Of a stretch of DNA of 41,523 nt, positions 1 to 8,353 are shown one piece after another. The notes under the pieces were generated by a model. The model was not told the DNA's origin and did no database searches. It saw nothing but the letters and a program-made list of their open reading frames with translations. A program made the translations under genes and the position numbers. This stretch comes from Acidobacteriota bacterium (GTDB taxonomy: Bacteria; Acidobacteriota; Vicinamibacteria; Vicinamibacterales; UBA2999), in the NCBI GenBank assembly GCA_020851565.1, contig JADZCN010000061.1:1-41523 (forward strand), written 5' to 3'. Within the stretch, counting starts at the first letter, position 1. Every line of letters starts with the position of its first letter.

Positions 1-1
1 C

Positions 2-85
2 AACCGTGAGTGGCTGATCGCCCGACTCGGCTATCGCTCCCCGACGCAGGCGCGTCAGGCGTTTGCCGTCAGACCGGCGGCCTGA
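2..85 (+). mobile_element. C-terminal end of an IS3-like transposase (partial)
   Basis: The open frame entering from the left edge ends in a TGA at 83-85 and encodes a short tail containing EWLIARLGYRSPTQAR. This resembles the C-terminus of IS3-family OrfB transposases (WLI-RLGYR-P-ARA pattern), which carry the end of the DDE integrase core. Only about 27 residues are visible, so the catalytic residues lie outside the window. The right end of the insertion sequence probably falls just downstream, around 120-134, where the homology of the opposing integrase fragment stops. The terminal inverted repeat cannot be confirmed without the left end. An IS481-type transposase is the main alternative. 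Confidence 0.55.
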
Positions 86-91
86 TTATCA

Positions 92-457
92 TCAACGCGC
101 TGTCCAATTCGCGTGCGGCGGTACAGTAAACACATCGCGGGCCTCGCGCCGCTCGTGCGCCGGGTCCGCCCCCTCCGTGTCGATGCGGTCCCGCTGGTGA
201 CGGGCCAGCCGGCGCGCCTTCGCCAACTCGGTGTCCGGCCACAACCCCAGCTTCACGCGCCGCACGGTGCGCCCCTTCGTGTAGAAGAGGTACCAGGACT
301 TTGCTCCGCCGGGCGAGACGTGAATGGCGAGGCCCGGCGTATCGACGTCGAACCAGTCCACGGCCGTGGCTTCGGGTTTCAGGGCGGCGATACTCCGAGC
401 GGTGAACCTCTTCCGGCGGTTCGTCCGCTTGCGGCGACGAGTCACTGCGGGAGTCAC
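92..457 (-). pseudogene. Truncated tyrosine integrase, N-terminal arm-binding domain only
   Basis: The frame encodes a DUF4102-type (Arm-DNA-binding) N-terminal domain of P4-like tyrosine recombinases: FTARSIAALKPE, then GLAIHVSPGGAKSWYLFY, then VKLGLWPDTELAKARRLA. Family members run to about 400 residues with a core-binding domain and an R-H-R-Y catalytic domain; here only about 121 residues remain and both are missing. Homology stops near residues 108-112 (EARDVF) and the last dozen residues look foreign, consistent with disruption by the IS3-like element to the left. The start is set at GTG 457 because GGAGG lies 4 nt upstream; an ATG at 520 would add 21 residues lacking family similarity. 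It should be catalytically dead. It lies next to a tRNA-Phe fragment, the usual place for such a gene. Confidence 0.75.
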
Positions 458-466
458 GGTGCCTCC

Positions 467-511
467 GGTGTAAGCATGGTGTAAGCTGGCGACGCAACCG
501 CAGCTTACACC
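467..511. promoter_or_regulatory. Three GGTGTAAGC boxes upstream of the integrase
   Basis: GGTGTAAGC occurs at 467-475 and again at 478-486, exactly 11 bp apart (one helical turn). An inverted copy lies at 503-511. The second and third copies extend to a perfect 11-bp inverted repeat (478-488 with 501-511). They lie between the integrase start and the tRNA-Phe attachment fragment. Phased short direct repeats in this place are what arm-type integrase sites or an excisionase/autoregulatory operator look like. Seen: the repeats. Inferred: the binding role. Confidence 0.5.
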
Positions 512-591
512 GTGAAACATGTTGAGGCAATAAATACCGGACTCAATTGGGGATGAGCGTTTCAGCTTGTCACGGGTCGTTTCCAGTTCCC

Positions 592-639
592 TGACTGAAA
601 ATCACGGTGTCGGCGGTTCGATCCCGTCCCTGGCCACCA
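592..639 (+). other. 3' fragment of tRNA-Phe (attachment-site remnant)
   Basis: The stretch carries the anticodon loop CTGAAAA (595-601, anticodon GAA), most of the 3' anticodon stem, the variable loop, a paired T arm (612-616 with 624-628 around loop TTCGATC), the acceptor 3' strand CCTGGCC (629-635), the discriminator A and an encoded CCA (637-639). The 5' half is absent: no GGCCAGG acceptor strand and no D arm lies at the expected place near 564. The anticodon stem fails to pair at 591/605, as expected if the tRNA sequence begins only at about 592. This is the classic product of an element integrating at a tRNA 3' end; the intact tRNA-Phe should be at the other end of the element, outside the window. 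Confidence 0.8.
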
Positions 640-757
640 CCCCCTGCAACCCTTTGCTCCGCGCGCTCTCGGTCGAGGGCCCACGTGCGGACGCGCGCAA
701 GCAGCAGCTCGCGCTCTGCGGCCTGCGCAACCCATTCGGGCGCACTCTGCGGCCAAC

Positions 758-1003
758 TCAGGGCATCCGCATCGAGTCGTCGAACGTCACCGTCACGCGT
801 GGGTCACCAGCGGGCTCGACGGCCGAGGGCTGCCCGCCATCCGTGCTGTAGGTGCCTACGGGCGATCCCGAAGCCGGCGGCTGATTGCCCGGCGAGCCGC
901 CGCGCTCGTCAAAGGCCACGGCAATCCACATGCGCCCTTCGCGGAGGCCGCGGATCGTCACGTCCCCGCCGTTCTTGGCGATCGAACCCTCCCGGATCGG
1001 CAT
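758..1003 (-). CDS. Small hypothetical protein or C-terminal relic
   Basis: An 81-codon frame encodes a glycine-rich sequence with DVTIRGLREGRMWIAVAFDERGG in its first third and an acidic, beta-like end (RVTVTFDDSMRMP). No family was recognised. The pattern looks like the C-terminal domain of a larger secreted protein rather than a complete gene. The preceding 150 bases on the same strand continue protein-like text in shifted frames, so it may be what is left of a decayed gene. No Shine-Dalgarno sequence precedes ATG 1003. The rest of 640-1176 shows no convincing gene. Could also be spurious. Confidence 0.35.
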   Translation of the reverse strand: MPIREGSIAKNGGDVTIRGLREGRMWIAVAFDERGGSPGNQPPASGSPVGTYSTDGGQPSAVEPAGDPRVTVTFDDSMRMP

Positions 1004-1176
1004 GGCTGCCGGGCCGAGATGACTGTGGCGTTAGACGAGCCGCCGCCATCCGCGTTCGGACGACGACGACGGGCGGTGGGCTCGAGGCCACAAGCGGCGG
1101 TCAGGGTGACCCCGGCGGCGTCCGGACCTGGCCTCCTCCACTCTCGCGTCGCCATTGGCGGCCCTGTGTAGGTCTG

Positions 1177-1275
1177 CGTCATCTGCGGCCCTACCTGGCC
1201 CTGCCCCATCTGCGGCCCTGCGCGGCTCTGCGCCATCTGCGGCCCTGCGCGGCTCTGCGCCATCTGCGGCCCCGG
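1177..1275 (+). repeat. 27-bp tandem repeat, about 3.6 copies
   Basis: Units start at 1177, 1204, 1231 and 1258 (last one partial), each with the core CATCTGCGGCCCTGCGCGGC or a close variant. The unit is a multiple of three, so it reads as a nine-residue repeat in an open frame, but this is not taken as coding. It sits just past the stop of the SGNH hydrolase gene (1289). The core CATCTGCGGCCC reappears in inverted orientation on the other side of that gene, within 3051-3150. Confidence 0.85.
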
Positions 1276-1288
1276 GAGCATCCGCCGT

Positions 1289-3049
1289 TCATCGGCGTTC
1301 CAGCATCTCCCGGATCATCGGCGTCATCGTTTCGGCGGCCAGGCGGTTGCCTGCCACGTTCCAATGGGTGTCCCGCGGCTTGTACAGCCTCGTGCGCGCA
1401 GCTTCACGCCTGAAGGCCGGCAACAGGTCCAGCGTCTGAATGCCCTCGCGCCCCAGCGCCTCCGTGATGGCCCGTGTCGGGCGGTCGAAGTCGATGGCCT
1501 CCCTGGCCACGCCCCACGCTCGCGCGACGTCACGTTGCAGCGCGTCATCCACCTGCGTCTCGTCTGGCAGTAGCACGACCAGGAACCCGGCCCCGGCCCC
1601 GGCAGCGAGATCGCGCATCTCGCGCAGGTAACCGGCCGCGCGGGCCGCCGGGCCCGCGAGCGCCCCGTCGTCGCCCACGTAAATGGCGGCCCGTCCCATC
1701 AGGATGCGGCGGAATGCCTCCTCCTCCATCCCCGGCGCACCATCGTCATAGGCGCCGGACGTCGGCTCGCCGTTGACGATCACGCTGCGCCCGGAGCGGC
1801 CCAGCGTCCACAGGAAGTTGCCCAGCGTGGCGACGTGGGAGTGCTCGTAGGGCTTCCGCGCCCGGGCTTCGAAGTCGTTGCCGATGTAGAACCCGACGAC
1901 CACCACGTCCGGTCCGTACGCCAGCCCCTCCTCCACCAGGATGGCCAGGTAGTCGCGCGGCTCGGTGCCGGCGACGCCCAGGTTGATGACCTCCACGGAT
2001 CCGTCGGCGGCCAGCGCACGCTCGAGGAGCGCGAGGTAGTTGTCCCTGCGCGGTACGACGCCGAACGCGAACGAGTCGCCGATGGCCACGACGCGCTGCC
2101 GGACGTGCGCGGGCCGCGCGGTCGCGCGCTCCACGTCGTTGAATCCGCGGGAGTTCAGCACGCTGTCGAAGTGCAGCGCACCGGGCTGGCCGCGGTACCT
2201 GCCGAACGAGTCGGAGTAGAAGATGAAGATCGGGCTGACGGCGTTGACGAGGCGCAGCGAACCTTCGAGGAGCAGGAGTGTGGCGGCCGTTGTCAGCGCG
2301 ACGCGCCAGGCGATGCCCCGGTGTGCACCCAACCACCGGACACCCTCGCCCAGCATCCACGGCACCGCGATCACCACGGCCAGCGCCTCGAGCGAGAGCC
2401 AGACGTGAAGCGGCGTCGCCAGGCTGTAGGCCAGGACCGCCAGCAGGCCCAGCGACCCGGTCCAACGGCCAGGTTGGCCGCCTGACGTGGTTCGCCGCGA
2501 CAGGCGGCTGAGGCCCTCGACCACAAGCCAGCCGCCCAGCAGGAATAGTGCAAGCCGGAAGCCCCATACGGCCGCAGAGCGCTGGTCGAGTCGGTGCCAC
2601 ACCGCGGCATCGCCCACGACAAAGACGCGCGGGAAGTCCGGCGCGATCCCGTAGTAGTTGTTGACGCGAGCGTTGACGTCGAACGACGCATCCTCGGCTC
2701 CATGAACGGCGAACGCCAGGCGGTTCTCGCCCTCCCGCACGGCCGACACGGGAATCTCGACCTTGCCGAACTCGGTCCGGTGAAACGCCGCCGGCCTCAC
2801 CTCCGATACGGAGGTTCCGTTGAGGCTGACAGCCACTGTGGCGCGCCGCTCGCCTGGAGCGCTCAGGATCAGCTCGAACTCGAGAAAGAGCGGTTCACGC
2901 GCCGGCAGCGCAAACGCCACGCTGGCCTCGCGACCTTCGACGTGGATGCGCTCGGCAACGGGCTGGAAGGACTCGTGTGTCAGCAGGAACGCCGAACAAC
3001 CGACGATGATGACCGGGAGCGATGCCGCGACGCGGGATGGGAGAGACAC
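1289..3049 (-). CDS. Membrane-anchored SGNH/GDSL-family hydrolase
   Basis: A 586-residue protein with an N-terminal membrane segment (about residues 8-24), an extracytoplasmic beta-rich domain (about 40-140), hydrophobic segments near 160-180, 198-232 and 248-262, and a C-terminal SGNH hydrolase domain. The nucleophile motif is AIGDSFAFG (Ser about 326), the oxyanion asparagine is in FYIGNDF, and the Asp-His pair is in DTHWN (about 560-564). Family members act on acyl or acetyl esters of glycans; membrane-attached versions often act as O-acetyl transferases or esterases on exported polysaccharide, so the substrate here is unknown. The start is GTG 3049, which abuts the upstream repeat array; no good Shine-Dalgarno sequence is present, so a later start is possible. 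Confidence 0.8.
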   Translation of the reverse strand: MSLPSRVAASLPVIIVGCSAFLLTHESFQPVAERIHVEGREASVAFALPAREPLFLEFELILSAPGERRATVAVSLNGTSVSEVRPAAFHRTEFGKVEIPVSAVREGENRLAFAVHGAEDASFDVNARVNNYYGIAPDFPRVFVVGDAAVWHRLDQRSAAVWGFRLALFLLGGWLVVEGLSRLSRRTTSGGQPGRWTGSLGLLAVLAYSLATPLHVWLSLEALAVVIAVPWMLGEGVRWLGAHRGIAWRVALTTAATLLLLEGSLRLVNAVSPIFIFYSDSFGRYRGQPGALHFDSVLNSRGFNDVERATARPAHVRQRVVAIGDSFAFGVVPRRDNYLALLERALAADGSVEVINLGVAGTEPRDYLAILVEEGLAYGPDVVVVGFYIGNDFEARARKPYEHSHVATLGNFLWTLGRSGRSVIVNGEPTSGAYDDGAPGMEEEAFRRILMGRAAIYVGDDGALAGPAARAAGYLREMRDLAAGAGAGFLVVLLPDETQVDDALQRDVARAWGVAREAIDFDRPTRAITEALGREGIQTLDLLPAFRREAARTRLYKPRDTHWNVAGNRLAAETMTPMIREMLERR

Positions 3050-3050
3050 A

Positions 3051-3264
3051 GATCAGCGCGGGGCCGCAGATGGGACGCAGATGGCGCAGAGCATCACCGA
3101 GCCGCAGATGGGCCACAGATGGCGCAGAACATAGGGCCGCAACAATGCGCAGAGGGCGCAGAGCATCAAACGCGGCGTCGATGGACCCGAATCAGTCCCC
3201 TTTCGAACCATTGCCCTTTCTGCGCCATCTGCGTTCATCTGCGCTGATCTGCGTCCATCTGCGT
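3051..3264. repeat. CATCTGCG-word repeat with inverted arms
   Basis: The left part is built of CGCAGATGG and GGCGCAGAG words (GCAGATG at 3066, 3075, 3103 and nearby). The right part (about 3218-3264) consists of the inverse words CTGCGCCATCTGCGTTCATC. The arms flank about 60 bp of unrelated sequence. The array fills the whole gap from the start codon of the SGNH gene to the stop codon of the sugar dehydrogenase. No gene is seen in it. Confidence 0.85.
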
Positions 3265-4488
3265 TCAGCGTCTGGGAACCAGCTTCATCAGCTTCCCATC
3301 GGTGTTGCTGTCCGTCAGGATGTAGAGCGCCCCATCCGGCCCCTGCCGGACGTCACGGAGCCGCTCCTTCAGGTCCTTCAACAGGCGCTCCTCCCCCACC
3401 ACCTTTTCGCCGTTCAGGGTGAGCCGCACCAGATCGTTGGTGGCGTGGCCACCGATGAACAGGCTTCCCTTCCATGCGGGGAACAGGTCGGCCGTGTAGA
3501 AGGCCATCCCGCTCGGGCCGATGACGGGATCCCAGTAGTAGGCAGGCTGCTCCGTGCCCTCCTTCGCCGTCTTGCCCTCGAGGATGGGGCCACCGCGGTA
3601 CTCGATGCCGTAGGCCGCCGTCGGCCAGCCATAGTCCTTGCCCTTGCGGGCCACGTTGATCTCGTCGCCGCCACGCGTGCCGTGCTCGACCTCCCAGAGC
3701 TCACCCGTCGCCGGGTGCAGCGTGGCAGCCTGGATGTTCCGGTGGCCGGACGACCAGATTTCGGGGCGGATGCCCTCCTTACCGACGAACGGGTTGTCCT
3801 TCGGGATGGAGCCGTCGGTGTTGATCCGCACGATCTTGCCGAGCAGGCTGTCCATCTTCTGCGCCTGCATGCGGCCCTCCGTGATGGACCGGTCACCCTG
3901 GGTCACGAACAGCGTGCCGTCCCGCCCGAACACCAGTCGGCTGCCGAAGTGCAGCGGGGAGTTCAGCGAGGGCGCCTGGTGATAGATCACCTGCACGTTC
4001 TCCACGCGCGGTGCCGCCCCGTCTACGAACCGGCCCTTCGCGACGGCGGTGTTGTTCACGCCGCCTTCGCGCGGCTCGGCGTAGCTCCAGTAGATGATCT
4101 GGTTCGTCGCGAACGCCGAGTCGAGGGCCACGTCCAGCAGCCCGCCCTGGCCGCGGGCGTCCACGGGAGGCAGGCCCGCCACGGGCGCCGACAGCGTGCC
4201 GTCGGCACCCAGGACCCGCAGGCGGCCGGGCCGCTCCGTGACGAGCATCTTCCCGCCGGGCAGGAAGGCCACGCTCCACGGGTTCTGCAGCCCGCCGACG
4301 ATGGTGACGACCTCGAAGGCGACGCCCAGCTTCTGCTCCGGGGCGCGCGTCTGGCCCGGGAACGCGGGTGTCTGGCCCACGCCGTTTGGCGGTCGCGGGT
4401 CCACGCCCGCCTGCTGGGCACAGACCAGCGCGCCAGCGGCGGCAAGGAGGGTCACGAGGCTCGAGGCTACGACGTTGCGGATGTTCAC
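3265..4488 (-). CDS. Secreted PQQ-dependent sugar dehydrogenase (glucose/sorbosone dehydrogenase family)
   Basis: A 407-residue protein with a signal peptide (hydrophobic core [16 protein letters not shown]) followed by a GSDH six-bladed beta-propeller. Diagnostic stretches are [46 protein letters not shown], the SGHRNIQ segment carrying the family's catalytic-region His, and [13 protein letters not shown]. Relatives (YliI-type aldose sugar dehydrogenases) oxidise sugars in the periplasm with PQQ as cofactor. Start: GTG 4488 is preferred because AGGAG (4498-4502 on the opposite strand) lies 9 nt upstream; the longer frame from TTG 4494 leaves only 3 nt. A CATAAT hexamer at 4514-4509 may be part of its promoter. 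Divergent from the MoxR/VWA operon. No PQQ synthesis gene is in the window. Confidence 0.88.
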   Translation of the reverse strand: MNIRNVVASSLVTLLAAAGALVCAQQAGVDPRPPNGVGQTPAFPGQTRAPEQKLGVAFEVVTIVGGLQNPWSVAFLPGGKMLVTERPGRLRVLGADGTLSAPVAGLPPVDARGQGGLLDVALDSAFATNQIIYWSYAEPREGGVNNTAVAKGRFVDGAAPRVENVQVIYHQAPSLNSPLHFGSRLVFGRDGTLFVTQGDRSITEGRMQAQKMDSLLGKIVRINTDGSIPKDNPFVGKEGIRPEIWSSGHRNIQAATLHPATGELWEVEHGTRGGDEINVARKGKDYGWPTAAYGIEYRGGPILEGKTAKEGTEQPAYYWDPVIGPSGMAFYTADLFPAWKGSLFIGGHATNDLVRLTLNGEKVVGEERLLKDLKERLRDVRQGPDGALYILTDSNTDGKLMKLVPRR

Positions 4489-4573
4489 GCTCAATGTCTC
4501 CTGGTGTCATTATGCCCGGAATTCTGCGGTCGAGGTCTTGACGACACGCCCGTTTGAGCGGACGATCCACGCG

Positions 4574-5167
4574 ATGTCTCGTGGCGTCTCGGGCGGAACG
4601 TTCGCGGCGGCGCTGCTCGCCGTCGTCATCGGCGGCGCGTGCCTCTGGCTGGCGACCTGGACCTCGCCGCTCGTCGCGGCGGAGCAGGCCCTGCGGGACG
4701 GCCGCCTCACCGACAGCCTCGGCGAGTACCGGACGGCCGAGTCCCGCCTGTCACAGGTGCCCGCGCTGCAGCAGTTCGCGCCTGCGCTCATCGGCTCGGT
4801 CCAGGCCAACCAGGTGCGACTGCTCTACCAGATGCAGCGCTACGACGAGGCCATCGAGAAGGCCGGGACGTCGACCAGCGTGCACGGCACGCACTTCTGG
4901 TCGGGTTGCGCGATGTTCGCGCGCGCCAGCGCCGAGGAGCGGCCCGAGACACGGCTCGAGTGGTTCGAGCGCGCCGAGGGCGAGTTTCGTGCCGCCCTCA
5001 CGGCGTCGCCTGCCGACTGGGACACGAAGTACAACTACGAGCTCACACGGTCGCTGCTGAACCGGCTGCGCGAGGAGCCCGACACTCCCCGCCGGCTGCT
5101 GTTCGAGTTGCTGCGGCCGCAGTCGCCACGCTCGGGTGGCACCGCGCCGGCACGCCGTACCGGCTAG
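4574..5167 (+). CDS. TPR-like membrane-anchored protein of the MoxR/VWA operon
   Basis: A 197-residue protein with an N-terminal membrane segment (about residues 9-31, FAAALLAVVIGGACLWLATW) followed by an alpha-helical region resembling degenerate tetratricopeptide repeats (AEQALRDGRLTDSLGEYRTAESRLSQVP; YQMQRYDEAIEKAG). It is the first gene of the operon, ending one base before the start of the VWA gene. In Bat (aerotolerance) operons a TPR protein (BatE) accompanies the VWA proteins, and this is the likely counterpart by position; it is not clearly homologous in sequence. ATG 4574 is chosen because the membrane segment follows directly; no strong Shine-Dalgarno sequence precedes it. Confidence 0.75.
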   Translation: MSRGVSGGTFAAALLAVVIGGACLWLATWTSPLVAAEQALRDGRLTDSLGEYRTAESRLSQVPALQQFAPALIGSVQANQVRLLYQMQRYDEAIEKAGTSTSVHGTHFWSGCAMFARASAEERPETRLEWFERAEGEFRAALTASPADWDTKYNYELTRSLLNRLREEPDTPRRLLFELLRPQSPRSGGTAPARRTG

Positions 5168-5168
5168 C

Positions 5169-6143
5169 ATGCGGTTCCTCCACCCGGAGCTGGCCAGCTG
5201 GCTGCTCGCCCTGCCCGTCGCCGTCGCCTGGTGGACGTTTCGTCGCTACGCGCGGCTGGCGTTCCTGCGGGACGCGGCGCTGGGCGAGCGCACGCGCGCC
5301 GCCTCGCGGTTGTCCACGACGCGCACGGACCTCATCGGACTGGGCCTCGCCCTGCTCACCTTCACCGCCCTGGTCTTCGCCGCCATGCGGCCGCAGTTGC
5401 TCTACGAGTGGCGCCTGCCCGACTACGAACGGCGGGACCTCGTCCTCGTGCTCGACCGATCCGTGTCGATGCGCGCCACCGACGTCGCCCCCACGCGCTT
5501 CGCCCGCGCCGTGGCCGAGATCAAGGCCTTCCTCGAGGAGAAGCCGGCCGAGATCGATCGCGTCGCGCTCGTGGGCTTCTCGAACGCCGCCATCGCCATC
5601 TCGCACTTCACGCGCAACATCGACAGCCTGTTCTTCTATCTCGACTGGCTGGCCGACGACTCGCGGCCGAACTTCGGGACCGACATCGGCTCGGCGCTGC
5701 TGACCGCCAGCGACGTCATCGAGCGGGACGGCCTGCCCACGAACAAGGTGGTGCTGGTCATCTCGGACGGCGAGGACGAGGGCGAGGTGCTCGAGTCGGC
5801 GGTCAACGAGCTGCGGAACGCCGGCGTCACCATCTACAGCATCGGCGTCGGCGGGTCGCGCCCCATCGACGTGCCGGTGCCAGCCGACGACGGCAACGGC
5901 GACGCCGGGTGGTCGCTGACGGTCACGTTCAACGAGACGACACTCCGGAACATCGCGGCGGCGGGCGCCGGGCGCTACTACCGGTCCCAAACCGGCCTCG
6001 AGCTGCGGGACGCGATGCGCGACCTGGCCGCTCGCGAGCGCCGGCAGCTGGGCTGGGTGAACCAGACCGAGTACAGGGACCTCCACCCCTACGCGCTGGG
6101 CGTGGCCGCGCTGGCCGCCTGCGCGCTCCTCATCACCCTATGA
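5169..6143 (+). CDS. VWA-domain membrane protein (BatA/BatB-like)
   Basis: A 324-residue protein: an N-terminal hydrophobic segment (about 8-24), a second (about 55-73), a von Willebrand A domain (about 88-290) and a C-terminal segment ([19 protein letters not shown]). The metal-ion-dependent adhesion site is intact: DRSVS (D96-S100), the threonine in FGTDIGSAL, and the aspartate in VISDGEDE. Such proteins sit in the inner membrane with the VWA domain in the periplasm and work with MoxR ATPases; in Bacteroides and Leptospira the operon is linked to stress tolerance. Start is ATG 5169, one base after the TPR stop; its stop overlaps the moxR start (ATGA). Confidence 0.9.
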   Translation: MRFLHPELASWLLALPVAVAWWTFRRYARLAFLRDAALGERTRAASRLSTTRTDLIGLGLALLTFTALVFAAMRPQLLYEWRLPDYERRDLVLVLDRSVSMRATDVAPTRFARAVAEIKAFLEEKPAEIDRVALVGFSNAAIAISHFTRNIDSLFFYLDWLADDSRPNFGTDIGSALLTASDVIERDGLPTNKVVLVISDGEDEGEVLESAVNELRNAGVTIYSIGVGGSRPIDVPVPADDGNGDAGWSLTVTFNETTLRNIAAAGAGRYYRSQTGLELRDAMRDLAARERRQLGWVNQTEYRDLHPYALGVAALAACALLITL

Positions 6144-7180
6144 GCACATCGGCCGTTCCTTCCGCGTCCGCCACCACGCTCACCCCTGCCGAAGCGCGGG
6201 AGCGCGTGGCACAGCTCGAGGCCGACATCGCGTCGGTCGTCGTCGGGCAGCCGCACCTGATCCACCGGCTCGTGACGGCGCTCTTCACCGCCATCCCCTT
6301 CACTTCGTCTGGCGGCGGCAACGCCGTCGGGTGCGGCCACGTACTGCTCGAAGGCGTTCCGGGCGTGGCGAAGACGCTCACGGCCACCACCATCTCGCGT
6401 GCCATCTCGGCGGAGTTCCACCGCATCCAGCTGACGCCGGACCTGCTGCCGGCCGACATCATCGGCACGCGCATCTACGACGCCGACACCGGTCACTTCC
6501 GCACGGAGAAGGGGCCGGTCTTCACCAATATCCTGCTGGCCGACGAGATCAACCGCGCGACACCCAAGACGCAGAGCGCGCTGCTCGAGGCGATGCAGGA
6601 GCGGCAGGTGACCATTGCCGACACGTCCTACCAGCTGCCGGACCCGTTCTGGGTGCTGGCGACGCAGAACCCGGTCGAGCAGGAGGGCGTCTATCCCCTG
6701 CCCGAGGCGCAGCTGGATCGCTTCAGCATGCTGCTGCGGGTGGGTTACCCGGGCCACTCGGACGAGGTGAACATGCTGCGCGCAGGCGCCGGGCGTACGA
6801 GGCCCGCGACGCGGCTGGCGCCTGGGGACGTGGCCGTCATCCGCGACTTCATCCGGCACAGCGTCGCCGTCGACGACAAGATCCGCGACTACATCGTCCG
6901 GCTGGGCCGCGCGTCGAGGCACCCGGACGAGGTGGGCCGTCCGCACCTGGTGCAGATGGTGGCGCTCGGCGTATCGCCGCGCGCGTTCCAGCACATCCTG
7001 GCCCTCTCGCAGGTCACCGCGTTCCTGGCGGGGCGCGGCTACGTGCTGCCCGCGGACGTGAAGAGCGTGTTCCCCGACGCCGCCCGCCACCGCATCGCGC
7101 GCAGCGTGCGCGCCGAAGTCGAGGACGTCAGTACTGACACCATCGTGGCCGAGCTGCTCGAGGCCACTCCGGTGCCGTAG
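6140..7180 (+). CDS. moxR: MoxR-family AAA+ ATPase
   Basis: A 346-residue cytoplasmic ATPase. Walker A is GVPGVAKT (72-79) and Walker B ILLADEIN (131-138). The sensor-1 region is [26 protein letters not shown], typical of MoxR, and the C-terminal lid domain carries the [14 protein letters not shown] segment. MoxR proteins act as chaperone-like ATPases for VWA-domain partners, here encoded on both sides. Start is ATG 6140, overlapping the VWA stop by 4 nt (translational coupling). The next gene of the set follows only after a 240-bp repeat-filled gap. Confidence 0.95.
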   Translation: MSTSAVPSASATTLTPAEARERVAQLEADIASVVVGQPHLIHRLVTALFTAIPFTSSGGGNAVGCGHVLLEGVPGVAKTLTATTISRAISAEFHRIQLTPDLLPADIIGTRIYDADTGHFRTEKGPVFTNILLADEINRATPKTQSALLEAMQERQVTIADTSYQLPDPFWVLATQNPVEQEGVYPLPEAQLDRFSMLLRVGYPGHSDEVNMLRAGAGRTRPATRLAPGDVAVIRDFIRHSVAVDDKIRDYIVRLGRASRHPDEVGRPHLVQMVALGVSPRAFQHILALSQVTAFLAGRGYVLPADVKSVFPDAARHRIARSVRAEVEDVSTDTIVAELLEATPVP

Positions 7181-7184
7181 CTGT

Positions 7185-7406
7185 CCATTGAGCGATTGCC
7201 GATTGACGATTGACGATTCATCGGGTGATTGGCGATTGGGGGATTGGACATTGGATTGGTTCATTGGGGGATTGAGGGATTGGGGCATTCGGGAGCGGTG
7301 CGCCGCCTCGGAATCAAGGCGGCGGCTGATCGCTCAGGAATTGGCCGATTGCGCCAATCATCGATCGCCCAATGAATCGTCAATCGCCAATTGGCAATCG
7401 GCAATG
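7185..7406. repeat. ATTG-word mirror repeat with central hairpin
   Basis: The left arm (7185-7290) is made of GATTGACG/GATTGGGG-type words. The right arm (about 7340-7406) holds the inverse words (CCAATGAATCGTCAATCGCC). Between them lies a hairpin, GCCGCCT (7302-7308) with AGGCGGC (7317-7323), extended by GAGCG (7293-7297) with CGCTC (7331-7335). It lies inside the operon, between moxR and the DUF58 gene. A TTG at 7391 that opens the downstream frame is inside the repeat and was not used as a start. Confidence 0.85.
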
Positions 7407-7420
7407 AGCAGGCGAGCGCC

Positions 7421-8353
7421 GTGTTACCAGAACAGATAACCCGCGAGCTCCGTTACCTGGAGATCTACACGGCCAGGAAGATGAGGAACCTCCGCGCCGG
7501 CACGTACACCAGCCGCCTGCGCGGCCCGGGCTTCGACTTCGACGAGCACCGCCCCTACCGCCCCGGCGACGATGTGCGGCGGATCGACTGGAACGTGACG
7601 GCGCGCTTCCAGAAGCCCTTCGTGCGCGAGACGCACGCCGAGCGCGAGCTGAACGTCATCGTGGCGCTGGATCTCTCGGCCAGCATGGGATTCGGCACCG
7701 CGCGGCTGGACAAGAAGGAGCTGATGCTCTATCTCGCGGCGTGCTTCGCGTTCTCGGCGGCCGCGGACCAGATCAACCTCGGGATGCTCGCCTTCGGGCG
7801 TCAGGTCCTGCACTACTGGCCGCCGCGCCGCTCCAGGGGCCGGGCGTGGCGCGCGCTGGATGAGCTGTGGCGTCTTCCACCGGACCCGGGTCCCACGTCC
7901 ATCGAGCCCGTCGCCACCTTCCTGCAGAAACGCCTGCGCCAGGCCACCGTCGTGTTCATCGTGTCCGACTTCCTGACCAGCGAGTCGCTGCCGGATCTGC
8001 CCGGCCTTCGCCTGCTCACCGCCGCGCACGACGTGGTCGGCATCGTCGTGCAGGACCCGTCGGAAACAGGGCTCTTCACCGCCGGCGGCGAGCTGCGCGT
8101 CCGCGACCCCGAGTCCGGCCTGCGCCGGCGACTGGCGCTCACCGGCCGCACACGACGCCGCTACGCCGCCCTGATGCAGGACCGCCGGAAGCGACTGGTC
8201 GACGCGTTCTACGAGGCCGGCATGGACCACGCCTTCGTGATTGACCGGGCCGTGGCCGCGGGCGCCGATGCCGGCGAGGCCGGCGGCGCTACGGCCGCCG
8301 CGATCCTCGAACCATTGATGGAGTTGTTCAGCGCCCGGAGGCGCGCGTCATGA
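7421..8353 (+). CDS. DUF58 domain-containing protein
   Basis: A 310-residue DUF58 protein, a VWA-like family encoded next to moxR. The signature PGDDVRRIDWNVTAR is present, followed by VIVALDLSASM with an intact DxSxS metal site; a second VWA-like strand is FIVSDFL. DUF58 proteins are thought to be MoxR clients; the biochemical role is not established. Start: GTG 7421 gives the family-typical opening MLPEQITRELRYLEIYTARKMRN; the longer frame starting at TTG 7391 lies in the repeat. The stop overlaps the start of the next gene (ATGA at 8350-8353). Confidence 0.9.
   Translation: MLPEQITRELRYLEIYTARKMRNLRAGTYTSRLRGPGFDFDEHRPYRPGDDVRRIDWNVTARFQKPFVRETHAERELNVIVALDLSASMGFGTARLDKKELMLYLAACFAFSAAADQINLGMLAFGRQVLHYWPPRRSRGRAWRALDELWRLPPDPGPTSIEPVATFLQKRLRQATVVFIVSDFLTSESLPDLPGLRLLTAAHDVVGIVVQDPSETGLFTAGGELRVRDPESGLRRRLALTGRTRRRYAALMQDRRKRLVDAFYEAGMDHAFVIDRAVAAGADAGEAGGATAAAILEPLMELFSARRRAS

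Noticed and set aside
592..639. Complete tRNA-Phe gene
   Set aside because: No matching 5' acceptor strand or D arm is present within the required distance.
562..756. Minus-strand frame ending in a GTGSNRRHRDFQS-like sequence
   Set aside because: This text is the well-known false translation of a tRNA antisense strand; the bases belong to the tRNA-Phe fragment at 592-639.
1177..1281. Repeat protein with nine-residue units
   Set aside because: The 27-bp unit keeps frames open by arithmetic; the same words appear in gaps without open frames.
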